Assembly (NCBI RefSeq): GCF_029201445.1
Contig: NZ_CP102381.1
Location: 620,001-684,000, forward strand
DNA: 64,000 bases
Direction: 5' to 3'
DNA from: Thiomicrorhabdus lithotrophica
GTDB taxonomy: Bacteria; Pseudomonadota; Gammaproteobacteria; Thiomicrospirales; Thiomicrospiraceae
Shown piece after piece: positions 7,920 through 17,228 of this stretch. Position 1 is the first letter of the stretch; each line of letters begins with the position of its first letter. Under the pieces are notes generated by a model that saw nothing but the letters and a program-made list of their open reading frames with translations, was not told the origin of the DNA and searched no databases. The position numbers and the translations under genes are program-made.

Positions 7920-8712
7920 AAATGCACAATATCCAGTCGGATTGAAGTTTATACAAAAAATTGGCCAGGATGCTTTGTCTGTTTTAGCATCTTTGGGTCG
8001 AGGTGCTTTTTTCCTATTTTCATTGCTGCCGGCCCTACCCCATTCGTTATGGCGTCTTGACCTATTAATTAAACAAATTTATGTGGCTGGCGTTTTATCG
8101 CTGCCTATCATTCTAACTGCGGGTCTATTTGTCGGAATGGTGTTAAGCCTGCAGGGTTATAATGTGTTGGTTGATTATAATTCAGAGGAAGCGGTTGGAA
8201 CGATGACCGCGTTGTCCTTATTGCGAGAGTTAGGTCCTGTGGTTGCGGCGTTGCTTTTTGCTGGGCGAGCGGGTTCTGCTCTAACGGCTGAAATCGGTTT
8301 AATGCGCTCTACAGAACAAATCTCAGCCTTAGAGATGATGGCGATTGATCCGTTAAAATATATCTACGCACCGCGATTAATGGCTGCCATTATTGCTCTA
8401 CCGCTTTTAACTCTGTTATTTACAGCACTGGGGATTATTGGTGGATATTTAGTCGCCGTGGGTTGGTTAGGGGTTGATGAAGGATCTTTTTGGTCGCAAA
8501 TGAATAGTCACGTTGATTGGCAAGAAGATGTAATGAACGGCATAATTAAATCCATTGCTTTTGCAATTTTAATTGCCATTATTGCATTGTTTCAAGGTCA
8601 TGATGCAATCCCTACCTCTGAGGGTGTGAGTAGCGCGACTACTCGAACCGTTGTACACAGTTCTTTAGGTGTGTTGGGATTGGACTTTGTTCTTACAACA
8701 CTGATGTTTTGA
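7909..8712 (+). CDS. mlaE: Phospholipid transport permease MlaE
   Basis: MlaE is the inner-membrane permease of the Mla system. The start at 7909 (MKNKNAQYPVGL) overlaps the mlaF stop by 11 bp, which suggests translational coupling. The 267-residue product has the MlaE/YrbE features: the amphipathic N-terminal segment, membrane helices from about 55, the conserved LRELGPVVAALLFAGRAGSALTAEIG region (about 100-125) and EQISALEMMAIDPLKYI. The C-terminal half (ATTRTVVHSSLGVLGLDFVLT) ends in the family pattern. An upstream in-frame ATG at 7891 lies inside mlaF and is not favoured. Confidence 0.94.
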   Translation: MKNKNAQYPVGLKFIQKIGQDALSVLASLGRGAFFLFSLLPALPHSLWRLDLLIKQIYVAGVLSLPIILTAGLFVGMVLSLQGYNVLVDYNSEEAVGTMTALSLLRELGPVVAALLFAGRAGSALTAEIGLMRSTEQISALEMMAIDPLKYIYAPRLMAAIIALPLLTLLFTALGIIGGYLVAVGWLGVDEGSFWSQMNSHVDWQEDVMNGIIKSIAFAILIAIIALFQGHDAIPTSEGVSSATTRTVVHSSLGVLGLDFVLTTLMF

Positions 8713-8770
8713 TGGGTAAATTGGATTAACCGCTGTTAAATTAAGTCGAAAACTTTAAGGAAATAACCGC

Positions 8771-9241
8771 ATGAAACGACAAGCAAAAATTGAAATATGG
8801 GTAGGTGCTTTTGTATTGATGAGCTTTGCCGCCTTAGTTATGATTGCTTTTCAAGTGAGTAATTTTAATAGCTGGAAAGAGCGTCCAAGCTACCATATTA
8901 CTGCTTTGTTCGACAATATTGGGGGGTTGAAAGTTCGTGCGCCCGTCAAAATGAGTGGTGTGGTTATTGGTCGAGTTACTGCAATTACGGTTGATCCAGT
9001 CTCTTTTAAAGCAAAAGTCATGATGAAGATGGACAGTGTTTATAATGAACTGCCAATGGATAGTTCGGCTTCTATCCTAACTTCGGGGCTTTTAGGTGAT
9101 CAATATGTTGGCCTAGATATTGGTGGTGATGAAGAGTATTTGGCTGATGGCGGGCAAATTGAGATAACGCAGTCGGCACTGGTTTTAGAAGAGTTGATAG
9201 GTCAGTTTTTAGTGAAGTTTAGTGAAAGTGGAGATAAATAA
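8771..9241 (+). CDS. mlaD: Mammalian-cell-entry lipid-binding protein MlaD
   Basis: MlaD forms a hexameric MCE ring on the periplasmic side of MlaE, through which phospholipids pass. The 156-residue protein has one N-terminal membrane helix (about 8-27, IWVGAFVLMSFAALVMIAFQ) and one MCE domain (about 38-118, FDNIGGLKVRAPVKMSGVVI), followed by the GLLGDQYVGLDIGG end of the fold. The size matches single-MCE MlaD proteins. AAGGAAAT precedes the ATG. The gene follows mlaE by 58 bp and abuts mlaC. Confidence 0.94.
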   Translation: MKRQAKIEIWVGAFVLMSFAALVMIAFQVSNFNSWKERPSYHITALFDNIGGLKVRAPVKMSGVVIGRVTAITVDPVSFKAKVMMKMDSVYNELPMDSSASILTSGLLGDQYVGLDIGGDEEYLADGGQIEITQSALVLEELIGQFLVKFSESGDK

Positions 9242-9242
9242 T

Positions 9243-9899
9243 ATGCGCCTTATCCGCACCAAATCATTGAAATTAGCTTTTATTGGACTGTTGGGTTTTG
9301 TGTTTAGTGTAGTAGCTTGTGCCCAAGTAGAAACGATTTCTCAAGATGACCCAGAAAAAATGGTGTTGTCAGTCTCCAATAAAGTGATTTCAGAACTTAA
9401 TGAGAATCGTGAGCTTTTAGAGTCCAGTTCAGCGGATGTTAAAGTGTTTGCTATAAAGCATGTTTTACCCTATATAGATACTGAAAAAATGGCGCGTTAC
9501 GTTATGGGTAAATATTGGCGTGTGGCAACGGATTTACAAAAACAAGCTTTTGTAGATGCATTCACCAACACCATGATTCGTTCATATTCACAAAGTTTAC
9601 TTAAATTACGTATTGAATCTGTTGAGGTGGAAAAAGCGCGTGAAGAGAAGCCTGGTAGGGTGACGGTTGCCTCTAAGGTAACTCAGTCTGACGGTAATAA
9701 GTCAGATGTTATCTATCGCGTTTATTTAAATAAGTCTACCAAAAAGTGGATGCTTTATGATGTCGCCGTGGAAGGGATTAGTATGCTGTTAAGCTATCGT
9801 AAAGCTTATGGTTCAGATATCAGTAAAAAGGGATTAGATGCAGTAATTGCAGAAATGCAGGAAAAAAACTCTGACTTTAATGGTCAAGTTTCATCGTGA
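9243..9899 (+). CDS. mlaC: Periplasmic phospholipid carrier MlaC
   Basis: MlaC (Ttg2D) shuttles phospholipids between the outer-membrane MlaA complex and inner-membrane MlaFEDB. The start at 9243 follows the mlaD stop by one base and has GGAG upstream; a longer frame from 9222 would begin inside mlaD. The 218-residue product has a signal segment ending VVACAQVE and a Tol_Tol_Ttg2 domain with YIDTEKMARYVMGKYWR and the GRVTVASKV strand. The signal end is ambiguous: ACA-Q fits signal peptidase I, but VVAC also fits a lipobox, which would give a lipoprotein. Confidence 0.92.
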   Translation: MRLIRTKSLKLAFIGLLGFVFSVVACAQVETISQDDPEKMVLSVSNKVISELNENRELLESSSADVKVFAIKHVLPYIDTEKMARYVMGKYWRVATDLQKQAFVDAFTNTMIRSYSQSLLKLRIESVEVEKAREEKPGRVTVASKVTQSDGNKSDVIYRVYLNKSTKKWMLYDVAVEGISMLLSYRKAYGSDISKKGLDAVIAEMQEKNSDFNGQVSS

Positions 9900-10198
9900 A
9901 TAGCTCAGTAGTTATGAACGATAACGGACAGTGGCATGATGCTGAGGCTAGGCTGGTTTTACCTGCTCAGCTAACGATAGATGTCTTAGCCGTTATGCTA
10001 AAAAAAAATAAATGGTTAGCTCTACCAGTAAAACAAGTTGATTTTAGCCAAGTTGAAAAAGCAGATAGCGCAATTTTAGCTGTTCTATTAGTCTGGGCGT
10101 CAAACATTGAAGGTAAACTCCAAGTTAAGCAACTTCCTGACGAGTTATATACCCTTGTCAATCTTTATGACTTGGATTCAGAGTTTTCACTTATTTAG
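9896..10198 (+). CDS. mlaB: STAS-domain protein MlaB
   Basis: MlaB is the small cytoplasmic STAS-domain subunit that stabilises the MlaFEDB ATPase. The 100-residue product is weakly conserved, but has the STAS-like core with LPVKQVDFSQVEKADSAIL and a following helix (AVLLVWASNIEG). The GTG start at 9896 overlaps the mlaC stop by 4 bp; an ATG at 9914 is an alternative. It is the last gene of the mla operon, with a terminator about 55 bp downstream. The call relies mainly on position and size. Confidence 0.82.
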   Translation: MNSSVVMNDNGQWHDAEARLVLPAQLTIDVLAVMLKKNKWLALPVKQVDFSQVEKADSAILAVLLVWASNIEGKLQVKQLPDELYTLVNLYDLDSEFSLI

Positions 10199-10252
10199 TC
10201 TTTTGGTTCTCATAAACGTAACCAATTAAGACTTTAAAACAATATTTAAACG

Positions 10253-10277
10253 AATAGGGCTTTAGGCCCTATTTTTT
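10253..10277 (+). terminator. Rho-independent terminator after mlaB
   Basis: The arms AATAGGGC and GCCCTATT close on a TTTAG loop and are followed by a T-rich run. It ends the mla operon before the ABC-2 genes. Confidence 0.85.
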
Positions 10278-10302
10278 ATCTAACAAACACAAAGGTTTAT
10301 TA

Positions 10303-11220
10303 ATGGCGTTAGCTGTGCAGTTCAATCAAGTTGTCAAAAACTATGAAGATTTACAGGCATTAAAAGGCGTGAGCTTTGATGTTGAAGAGGGGGCTTTTTT
10401 TGGGTTGTTAGGACCTAATGGTGCCGGCAAATCCACCTTGATTAATGCTATGTCAGGGCTGGTTGTTCCAACGTCTGGAAATATTCAGGTACAAGGTTAT
10501 GATGTCATTGATGACTATCGTCAAACTCGTCGCCTACTGGGTCTGGTTCCACAAGAGTTGATCGCGGATCCCTTTTTTTCAATCAAAGAATTATTGGAAC
10601 TGCAGTCCGGTTATTTTGGGATGAAAGGAGCTGAACAAAAACGTTGGATAGGTGAACTATTAGAAAGATTAGCGCTCTCGGATAAGGCTGATGCTAATAC
10701 TAATCAACTTTCAGGTGGAATGAAGCGTCGAGTGCTGATTGCTATGGCGCTGGTGCACAAACCAAAAGTATTAGTGTTGGATGAACCAACGGCGGGTGTG
10801 GATGTGGATTTACGCCGTACTCTTTGGGAATTTACCAAAGAGCTTCACCAGCAAGGCCATACGATTATTCTGACCACACACTATTTGGAAGAGGCTGAAG
10901 CTTTATGTGATCGTGTTGCGATTATGCAAAAAGGTCAAATAAAGGCTTTAGATGATACGCAGACTTTATTGTCTAAACACCCTTATCGCTATTTGCGAGT
11001 GAATGTGTCTAATCCAAAAGTCGATTTAATTGCGCCACTTGCTGAACGTTTAGTAGAAAAAGAATCCAATGGTTTTGTGTTTCAAGTGGATAAAACCAGC
11101 TCGATGACCGAAACGCTAGGGTTGATGGAAAAGTCAGGGTTGGATGTTACTGATGTCAGTAGTCGAGATGCCACGTTGGAAGAGGTCTTTTTAGACTTAA
11201 CTTCAGAAGGGGGCGTTTAA
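10303..11220 (+). CDS. yadG: ABC-2 type exporter ATP-binding protein (YadG-like)
   Basis: This is the ATPase of a two-gene ABC exporter. It has Walker A GPNGAGKST (about 39-47), Q-loop LVPQELI, signature LSGGMKRRV, Walker B VLVLDEPTAGVD and a switch His in TTHYLEEAE. About 85 C-terminal residues follow the nucleotide-binding domain, ending DATLEEVFLDLT, which is common in the drug/polysaccharide ABC-2 group. The permease gene starts at the next base. The substrate is unknown. YadGH homologues next to mla-ibaG-murA occur in other gammaproteobacteria, which suggests but does not prove an envelope role. Confidence 0.88.
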   Translation: MALAVQFNQVVKNYEDLQALKGVSFDVEEGAFFGLLGPNGAGKSTLINAMSGLVVPTSGNIQVQGYDVIDDYRQTRRLLGLVPQELIADPFFSIKELLELQSGYFGMKGAEQKRWIGELLERLALSDKADANTNQLSGGMKRRVLIAMALVHKPKVLVLDEPTAGVDVDLRRTLWEFTKELHQQGHTIILTTHYLEEAEALCDRVAIMQKGQIKALDDTQTLLSKHPYRYLRVNVSNPKVDLIAPLAERLVEKESNGFVFQVDKTSSMTETLGLMEKSGLDVTDVSSRDATLEEVFLDLTSEGGV

Positions 11221-11985
11221 ATGTTTAACTTTACCGGTTTTTGGGCGCTTTTTATTAAAGAAATACGTCGTTTTTATTCTGTAGTAGTACAAACGGTGTT
11301 TGCGCCAGTCGTGTCGACTTTGCTGTATTTATTGGTTTTTGGCCAAGTTATTGCCTCTCAAATAGAAACCTATTCTGGTCTTTCATACAGTCAGTTTTTA
11401 ATACCAGGCCTGGTGATGATGGCAATTTTGCAAAACGCCTTTGCTAATACATCATCAAGTCTAATCCAGTCAAAGATGCATGGTAATTTAACCTTTGTGC
11501 TATTAAGTCCTATTTCACCGTTTGAATTTTATCTAGCTTTTGTTGCAGCTTCTATTGTACGTGGTCTTGCTGTTGGCTTAGGGATATTGGTGGTGGGTGC
11601 ATTTTGGTTTGATTTGACCTGGCTTGAACCTGGCTGGATTATTCTATTTGCGGTGTTAAGTGCTGCAATGATGGGTGGCTTAGGAATGTTGGCTGGTATT
11701 GTTTCGGAAAAATATGATCATTTAGCCGCGTTTCAAAATTTTATTATCATGCCTTTGACCTTTTTAAGCGGCGTGTTTTATTCCATTCATGCTTTGCCTG
11801 AGTTTTGGCAGCAGGCTTCACACTTTAATCCTTTCTTCTATATGGTAGATGGGTTTAGATACGGATTTTTTCAGCAGTCTGACGTATCAATTTATCTAAG
11901 TTTAACGGTGACAACTATTTTTGTGGTTTTGGTTTCTGCGATAAATCTGATTTTATTGAACAAAGGCGTTAAAATACGCCAATAA
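11221..11985 (+). CDS. yadH: ABC-2 type exporter permease (YadH-like)
   Basis: A 254-residue inner-membrane protein with six predicted helices and the ABC-2 pattern: an N-terminal FIKEIRRFY elbow helix, PGLVMMAILQNAF, and the signature region PLTFLSGVFYSIHALPEFWQ before the last helices. It directly abuts its ATPase gene and is surely co-expressed. The exported molecule cannot be told from the sequence. An exact copy of the dispersed palindrome lies in codons 61-65 (IPGLV). Confidence 0.88.
   Translation: MFNFTGFWALFIKEIRRFYSVVVQTVFAPVVSTLLYLLVFGQVIASQIETYSGLSYSQFLIPGLVMMAILQNAFANTSSSLIQSKMHGNLTFVLLSPISPFEFYLAFVAASIVRGLAVGLGILVVGAFWFDLTWLEPGWIILFAVLSAAMMGGLGMLAGIVSEKYDHLAAFQNFIIMPLTFLSGVFYSIHALPEFWQQASHFNPFFYMVDGFRYGFFQQSDVSIYLSLTVTTIFVVLVSAINLILLNKGVKIRQ
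11403..11414. repeat. ACCAGGCCTGGT palindrome, exact, inside yadH
   Basis: An exact copy read as CCA GGC CTG GTG, a different reading frame from the lptA, xerD and valS copies; it encodes PGLV. Confidence 0.9.
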
Positions 11986-12006
11986 AATTTTTAGAGAAAA
12001 TAAAAA

Positions 12007-12225
12007 ATGTCACCTGATAAAATTAAAGAGATGATTCTAGCTGAGATTCCAAACAGCACGGTTGAGTTGAGTGGTGCTGATTGCACCTCTACGATTGTCG
12101 TGACAAGCCCTGCTTTTGAAGGGGTAAGTTTGCTTAAACGTGAACGTATGGTTACCGATATTTTTAAAGCGCAGTTTGCTAGCGGTGAACTACACGCATT
12201 GTCAGTTAAGACAAAAACAGCCTAA
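12007..12225 (+). CDS. ibaG: BolA-family protein IbaG
   Basis: IbaG (YrbA) is a small BolA-fold protein that pairs with monothiol glutaredoxins and acts in iron-sulfur or envelope stress biology. The 72-residue product has the BolA core (a helix, then STVELSGADCTSTIVVTSPAFEG) and the closing LLKRERMVTDIFKAQFASGELHALSVKT. The Cys of SGADCT lies in a position often used for metal binding in this family. Its place directly before murA matches the usual mla-ibaG-murA order. A separate BolA-like gene lies at 58.6 kb. Confidence 0.9.
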   Translation: MSPDKIKEMILAEIPNSTVELSGADCTSTIVVTSPAFEGVSLLKRERMVTDIFKAQFASGELHALSVKTKTA

Positions 12226-12276
12226 TTTAAAATCTTTTCATCTAAGCCAAAGTTTAAACCACTTTGGTTTAGCTAG

Positions 12277-13569
<1,293 letters not shown>

Positions 13570-13601
13570 AAAAATAGTGTTTTCGTAAGTTTTGATGAGT
13601 C

Positions 13602-13613
13602 ACCAGGCCTGGT
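13602..13613. repeat. ACCAGGCCTGGT palindrome, exact, murA-hisG gap
   Basis: Lies 33 bp after murA and 56 bp before hisG. There is no T-run, so it does not look like a terminator. Confidence 0.9.
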
Positions 13614-13668
13614 AACTTAAGTTTGCGAAAAGAAACCCAATTTAAATTATTAAAAGTTTAGTTAAGTT

Positions 13669-14310
13669 ATGAATGATCAGTTAACCATTGCGCTATCTAA
13701 AGGGCGTATTTATAAAGATACTTTGCCACTTCTTGAAGCAGCGGGTATTGAACCTTTAGAAGATCCGAGTAAAAGTCGTAAATTGATTTTACCGACCAAT
13801 CAACCTAATGTACGTTTACTTATAGTACGTGCAACGGATGCCCCAACTTATGTTGCGCACGGTGCCGCCGATATTGGTGTTGCTGGTAAAGATGTGTTGA
13901 TGGAAGCCCCAAGTGATAACTTGTTTGAGCTTTTAGACTTACATATTGCTAAGTGTAAATTAATGGTTGCAGGGCCAGAAGTTGAAAAGCCGCATGGTCA
14001 CCGTCTTAAGATTGCAACTAAATACCTTAAGTCAGCGCAAGCTTATTATGCAGAAAAGGGTGAACAGGTTGATCTAATTAAGTTATATGGTTCGATGGAA
14101 ATTGCACCGTTAATTGATTTAGCTGATCGTATTGTTGACTTGGTTGATACTGGAAACACACTTAAAGCCAATGGGTTGGTTCCAATGGAGCATATTGCTG
14201 ATATTAGTTCACGTTTAATTGTGAACCAGCACGCTTATAAAACAAAATATGATCAAATTGATAATATTATTCAACAGTTTAAAACAGTGATAGAGAAAGA
14301 AAATGCTTAA
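13669..14310 (+). CDS. hisG: ATP phosphoribosyltransferase, short form HisG
   Basis: HisG condenses ATP and PRPP in the first step of histidine synthesis. The 213-residue product is the short catalytic form, lacking the C-terminal ACT-like domain, so activity should need the regulatory subunit HisZ, which is not in this window. Motifs include [15 protein letters not shown], the GVAGKDVL segment and the PRPP loop region [14 protein letters not shown]. It overlaps hisD by 8 bp (ATGCTTAA), implying coupling. No ribosome site better than AGTTAAG precedes the ATG. Confidence 0.95.
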   Translation: MNDQLTIALSKGRIYKDTLPLLEAAGIEPLEDPSKSRKLILPTNQPNVRLLIVRATDAPTYVAHGAADIGVAGKDVLMEAPSDNLFELLDLHIAKCKLMVAGPEVEKPHGHRLKIATKYLKSAQAYYAEKGEQVDLIKLYGSMEIAPLIDLADRIVDLVDTGNTLKANGLVPMEHIADISSRLIVNQHAYKTKYDQIDNIIQQFKTVIEKENA

Positions 14311-15604
14311 TATTCGTCGTTTATCTGCTAACGCAGAAGGTTTTAGAGAGGAATTAGATCGTTTGCTAGCCTGGGAAACGGTTTCTAATGGTTCTGTTAA
14401 TGATATCGTTACAGAAGTGGTGAACAATGTTCGCGCTAATGGTGATGCAGCTCTTTTAGAGTATACCGCTAAGTTTGACCGTTTAACGCTTAGCTCAGGT
14501 GCTGAACTTGAGATTTCAAAAGAGCGTTTACATGAAGCATTAAAGCGTATTCCTGCAGACCAGCGTGACGCATTACAGTTATCGGCTGATAGAGTTCGCG
14601 CCTATCACGAAAAACAAATACAAAATTCTTGGAGTTATGAAGAAGCTGACGGCACTATGCTAGGTCAGCAAGTGACTCCATTAGACAGCGTTGGGCTTTA
14701 TGTTCCAGGTGGAAAAGCAGCGTACCCATCTTCTGTAATTATGAATGCGATTCCCGCAAAAGTCGCGGGTGTTGAAAAATTAATTATGGTTGTGCCTACT
14801 CCAGATGGTGAAGTGAATGATATGGTATTGGCAGCAGCCGCTATCTGTGAAGTAGACGCAGTATTTACTCTAGGTGGTGCGCAAGCGGTAGCGGCGTTAG
14901 CTTATGGTACTGAAACGGTTCCAGCAGTAGATAAAATTGTTGGGCCAGGAAATATTTTTGTTGCCACCGCTAAGCGTATGGTTTACGGAACAGTTGGTAT
15001 CGATATGATTGCTGGGCCATCTGAAATCTTAGTCTATTGTGATGGGCAAACTAATCCGGATTGGATTGCAGTTGATTTGTTCTCACAAGCTGAACATGAT
15101 GAAGATGCACAGTCAATTTTGGTTACTCAAGATGCTGAATTTGCAGAAAAGGTTTACGAAAGTATGAATCGTTTATTGCCAACCATGCCGCGTCATGAAA
15201 TTATTCGCAAAGCCTTAGATGATCGTGGTGCGATTATAGTGGTTGATAATGAAGATCAAGCAATTGACATGATTAATGTTATCGCGCCTGAGCATTTAGA
15301 GTTATCAGTTGATGATCCAAAAGCTTTACTACCTAAAATTCGTCATGCTGGCGCTATTTTTATGGGGCGTTATACGGCTGAAGCGATTGGTGATTACTGT
15401 GCCGGTCCAAACCACGTTCTACCTACATCAAGAACAGCACGTTTCTCATCGCCTTTAGGGGTTTATGATTTCCAAAAACGTTCTAGCTTAATTATGTGTT
15501 CTCCAGAGGGGTCAAATACCTTGGGTCGTGTAGCTGGTATTTTAGCGGATGGTGAAGGCTTACAAGCTCATGCTATGTCTGCGCGTTACCGTGTAACTGA
15601 CTAA
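14303..15604 (+). CDS. hisD: Histidinol dehydrogenase HisD
   Basis: HisD oxidises L-histidinol to L-histidine in two NAD-dependent steps, using a bound zinc. The 433-residue protein is standard length. It has [35 protein letters not shown], the conserved [15 protein letters not shown] and [11 protein letters not shown], and the zinc-ligand and catalytic stretch [10 protein letters not shown] with the later VIAPEHLEL and [12 protein letters not shown]. hisC, which often follows in gammaproteobacteria, is absent; a terminator and NIF3 come next. Confidence 0.96.
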   Translation: MLNIRRLSANAEGFREELDRLLAWETVSNGSVNDIVTEVVNNVRANGDAALLEYTAKFDRLTLSSGAELEISKERLHEALKRIPADQRDALQLSADRVRAYHEKQIQNSWSYEEADGTMLGQQVTPLDSVGLYVPGGKAAYPSSVIMNAIPAKVAGVEKLIMVVPTPDGEVNDMVLAAAAICEVDAVFTLGGAQAVAALAYGTETVPAVDKIVGPGNIFVATAKRMVYGTVGIDMIAGPSEILVYCDGQTNPDWIAVDLFSQAEHDEDAQSILVTQDAEFAEKVYESMNRLLPTMPRHEIIRKALDDRGAIIVVDNEDQAIDMINVIAPEHLELSVDDPKALLPKIRHAGAIFMGRYTAEAIGDYCAGPNHVLPTSRTARFSSPLGVYDFQKRSSLIMCSPEGSNTLGRVAGILADGEGLQAHAMSARYRVTD

Positions 15605-15623
15605 ATATTTTTGTTTGAATAAT

Positions 15624-15658
15624 AACCACCTTGTCCTACCAGGCCTGGTGGTTTTTTT
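15624..15658 (+). terminator. Terminator after hisD that uses half of the dispersed palindrome
   Basis: AACCACC (15624-15630) pairs with GGTGGTT (15647-15653), followed by seven T. The right arm is partly formed by the GGT of the ACCAGGCCTGGT copy at 15638-15649, so the transcript can fold either as the terminator stem or as the palindrome stem. Confidence 0.65.
15638..15649. repeat. ACCAGGCCTGGT palindrome, exact, inside the hisD terminator
   Basis: An exact 12-bp copy flanked by T and G, so the outward extension seen at other sites is lost here. Confidence 0.9.
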
Positions 15659-15686
15659 ATATCTGGTTTTTTAAGGGTTTATTGAC

Positions 15687-16427
15687 ATGTTACGTACAGA
15701 ATTAGAGAGTTATTTAAAGGCCTTTCTGAATATTGACGCATACAAAGACTATGCTCCAAATGGCCTTCAGGTAGAAGGGAAAAATGAGATACAAAAAATT
15801 GTCACAGGTGTTACAGCTTGCCAAGCATTGATTGATGCTGCGATTGAATTAAAAGCCGATGCAATATTAGTGCATCACGGTTATTTCTGGAAAAGTGAAC
15901 CTGAGGTCATTACTGGTTTTAAACAAAAGCGCATTAAAAGTTTACTGATGAATGATATGAGCTTGTTTGCTTACCACTTGCCGTTAGACGGTCATGAAGA
16001 ATTGGGTAATAATGCTCAGTTGGGTAAGTTGTGGCAATTGCAAGACATTACTCCTGAGCCAGGTCTGGTAAGATTAGGTGAGTTGAAACAGGCTTTATCG
16101 ATTAACGAGTTTGTTGAACAGGTCTCGGATACTCTTGACCGCCAAGTCTTACATCTTCCAGGTGGGCCAGAAATGGTTAAGACAGTTGCATGGTGTAGCG
16201 GTGGTGCCCAAGGCTATATAAATCAAGCCATTGATTGGAGTGCGGATGTTTACATTAGCGGTGAGGTTTCTGAGCAGACTACGCACTTGGCAAAGGAGTG
16301 TGGGATACATTACTTAGCTGCTGGGCATCATGCGACGGAGCGTGTGGGAGTTAAAGCCTTGGGCGAACACTTAGCAGAGCACTTTGGTTTGGAGTGTATC
16401 TTTGTAGATATCGGTAATCCGGTGTAA
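15687..16427 (+). CDS. NIF3 / YbgI-family metal-binding protein
   Basis: A 246-residue NIF3-family protein (GTP cyclohydrolase I type 2 homologue by database habit; the true activity is unclear). It has the N-terminal LNIDAYKDYAPNGLQVEG, the His-rich metal site ILVHHGYFWKSEP, FAYHLPLDGHEELGNNAQL and the C-terminal ISGEVSEQTTHLAKE followed by AAGHHATERVG. These His/Glu residues bind a dinuclear metal in the family. In gammaproteobacteria this gene commonly precedes petABC, as here. The nearly neutral flanks and separate terminator suggest its own transcript. Confidence 0.9.
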   Translation: MLRTELESYLKAFLNIDAYKDYAPNGLQVEGKNEIQKIVTGVTACQALIDAAIELKADAILVHHGYFWKSEPEVITGFKQKRIKSLLMNDMSLFAYHLPLDGHEELGNNAQLGKLWQLQDITPEPGLVRLGELKQALSINEFVEQVSDTLDRQVLHLPGGPEMVKTVAWCSGGAQGYINQAIDWSADVYISGEVSEQTTHLAKECGIHYLAAGHHATERVGVKALGEHLAEHFGLECIFVDIGNPV

Positions 16428-16613
16428 ATATTTTTAAAATTAAAAAGAAATTTAGATTTTTTGTATTTAACTAATTGATATAAAAGGTAAATAGTTTTTT
16501 TCTTATAGGTTGATAAAGATATTTTATGATTATATAAGAAGATACTGTTTAAGTTAGACGCAAGCTTCGGTAGAATAAACGGAATTTGCTTGTATATATA
16601 GGAAGACAATCAT

Positions 16614-17228
16614 ATGTCGACAGAAGAACAAAACGTATCGAGTGTGAATCTTCAGCGCCGTAAAATCTTGACGGGTGCTACAGGGGTTGTAGGAGCAACG
16701 GGGGCTACCTTTTTAGCCGTTCCGTTTGTGAGTTCATGGCAGCCAAGTGAGAAAGCCAAAGCGGCAGGTGCACCAGTTAATGCTGACGTTAGTCAGCTTC
16801 AACCTGGACAAATGTTAACCGTTTCTTGGCGTGGTAAGCCTGTATGGGTTGTACGTCGTACCCCTGAAATGGTGGATGGACTAGCACCTCTAGAGGGTGA
16901 GTTACGTGATCCCGCTTCTGAGCAGTCTGACCAGCCAGAGTATTGTCAAAATCCAACTCGTGCAATCAATAGTGAGTTTTTGGTTGTAGTCGGTATTTGT
17001 ACCCATTTAGGTTGTGCACCTTTATACCGCCCTGCAATTGGTTCACCTGATGTGGGTGCTGATTGGCAAGGTGGGTTCTTCTGTCCATGTCATGGTTCAA
17101 GATTTGATTTAGCTGGTCGAGTATTTCAATCGGTGCCAGCACCTACTAACTTAGAAATTCCTCCACACCACTATCTTTCTGATTCAATCATTCGAATTGG
17201 TGAAGAAGCAACAGAGGGAGCGGCATAA
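16614..17228 (+). CDS. petA: Ubiquinol-cytochrome c reductase, Rieske iron-sulfur subunit
   Basis: This is the Rieske subunit of cytochrome bc1 (complex III), which passes electrons from quinol to cytochrome c1. The 204-residue protein has a twin-Arg-like N terminus (LQRRKILTGATG) and one membrane anchor (to about 43). The two cluster motifs are CTHLGC (Cys129, His131, Cys134) and CPCHGS (Cys157, Cys159, His160). GGAAG precedes the ATG at good spacing. The gene is first of petABC, with petB starting on its stop codon. Confidence 0.96.
   Translation: MSTEEQNVSSVNLQRRKILTGATGVVGATGATFLAVPFVSSWQPSEKAKAAGAPVNADVSQLQPGQMLTVSWRGKPVWVVRRTPEMVDGLAPLEGELRDPASEQSDQPEYCQNPTRAINSEFLVVVGICTHLGCAPLYRPAIGSPDVGADWQGGFFCPCHGSRFDLAGRVFQSVPAPTNLEIPPHHYLSDSIIRIGEEATEGAA

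Noticed and set aside
12242-12272. Inverted repeat CTAAGCCAAAG / CTTTGGTTTAG after ibaG as a terminator
   Set aside because: It lacks a T-run and includes a mismatch; murA follows closely and may be co-transcribed. Kept only as a possible hairpin.
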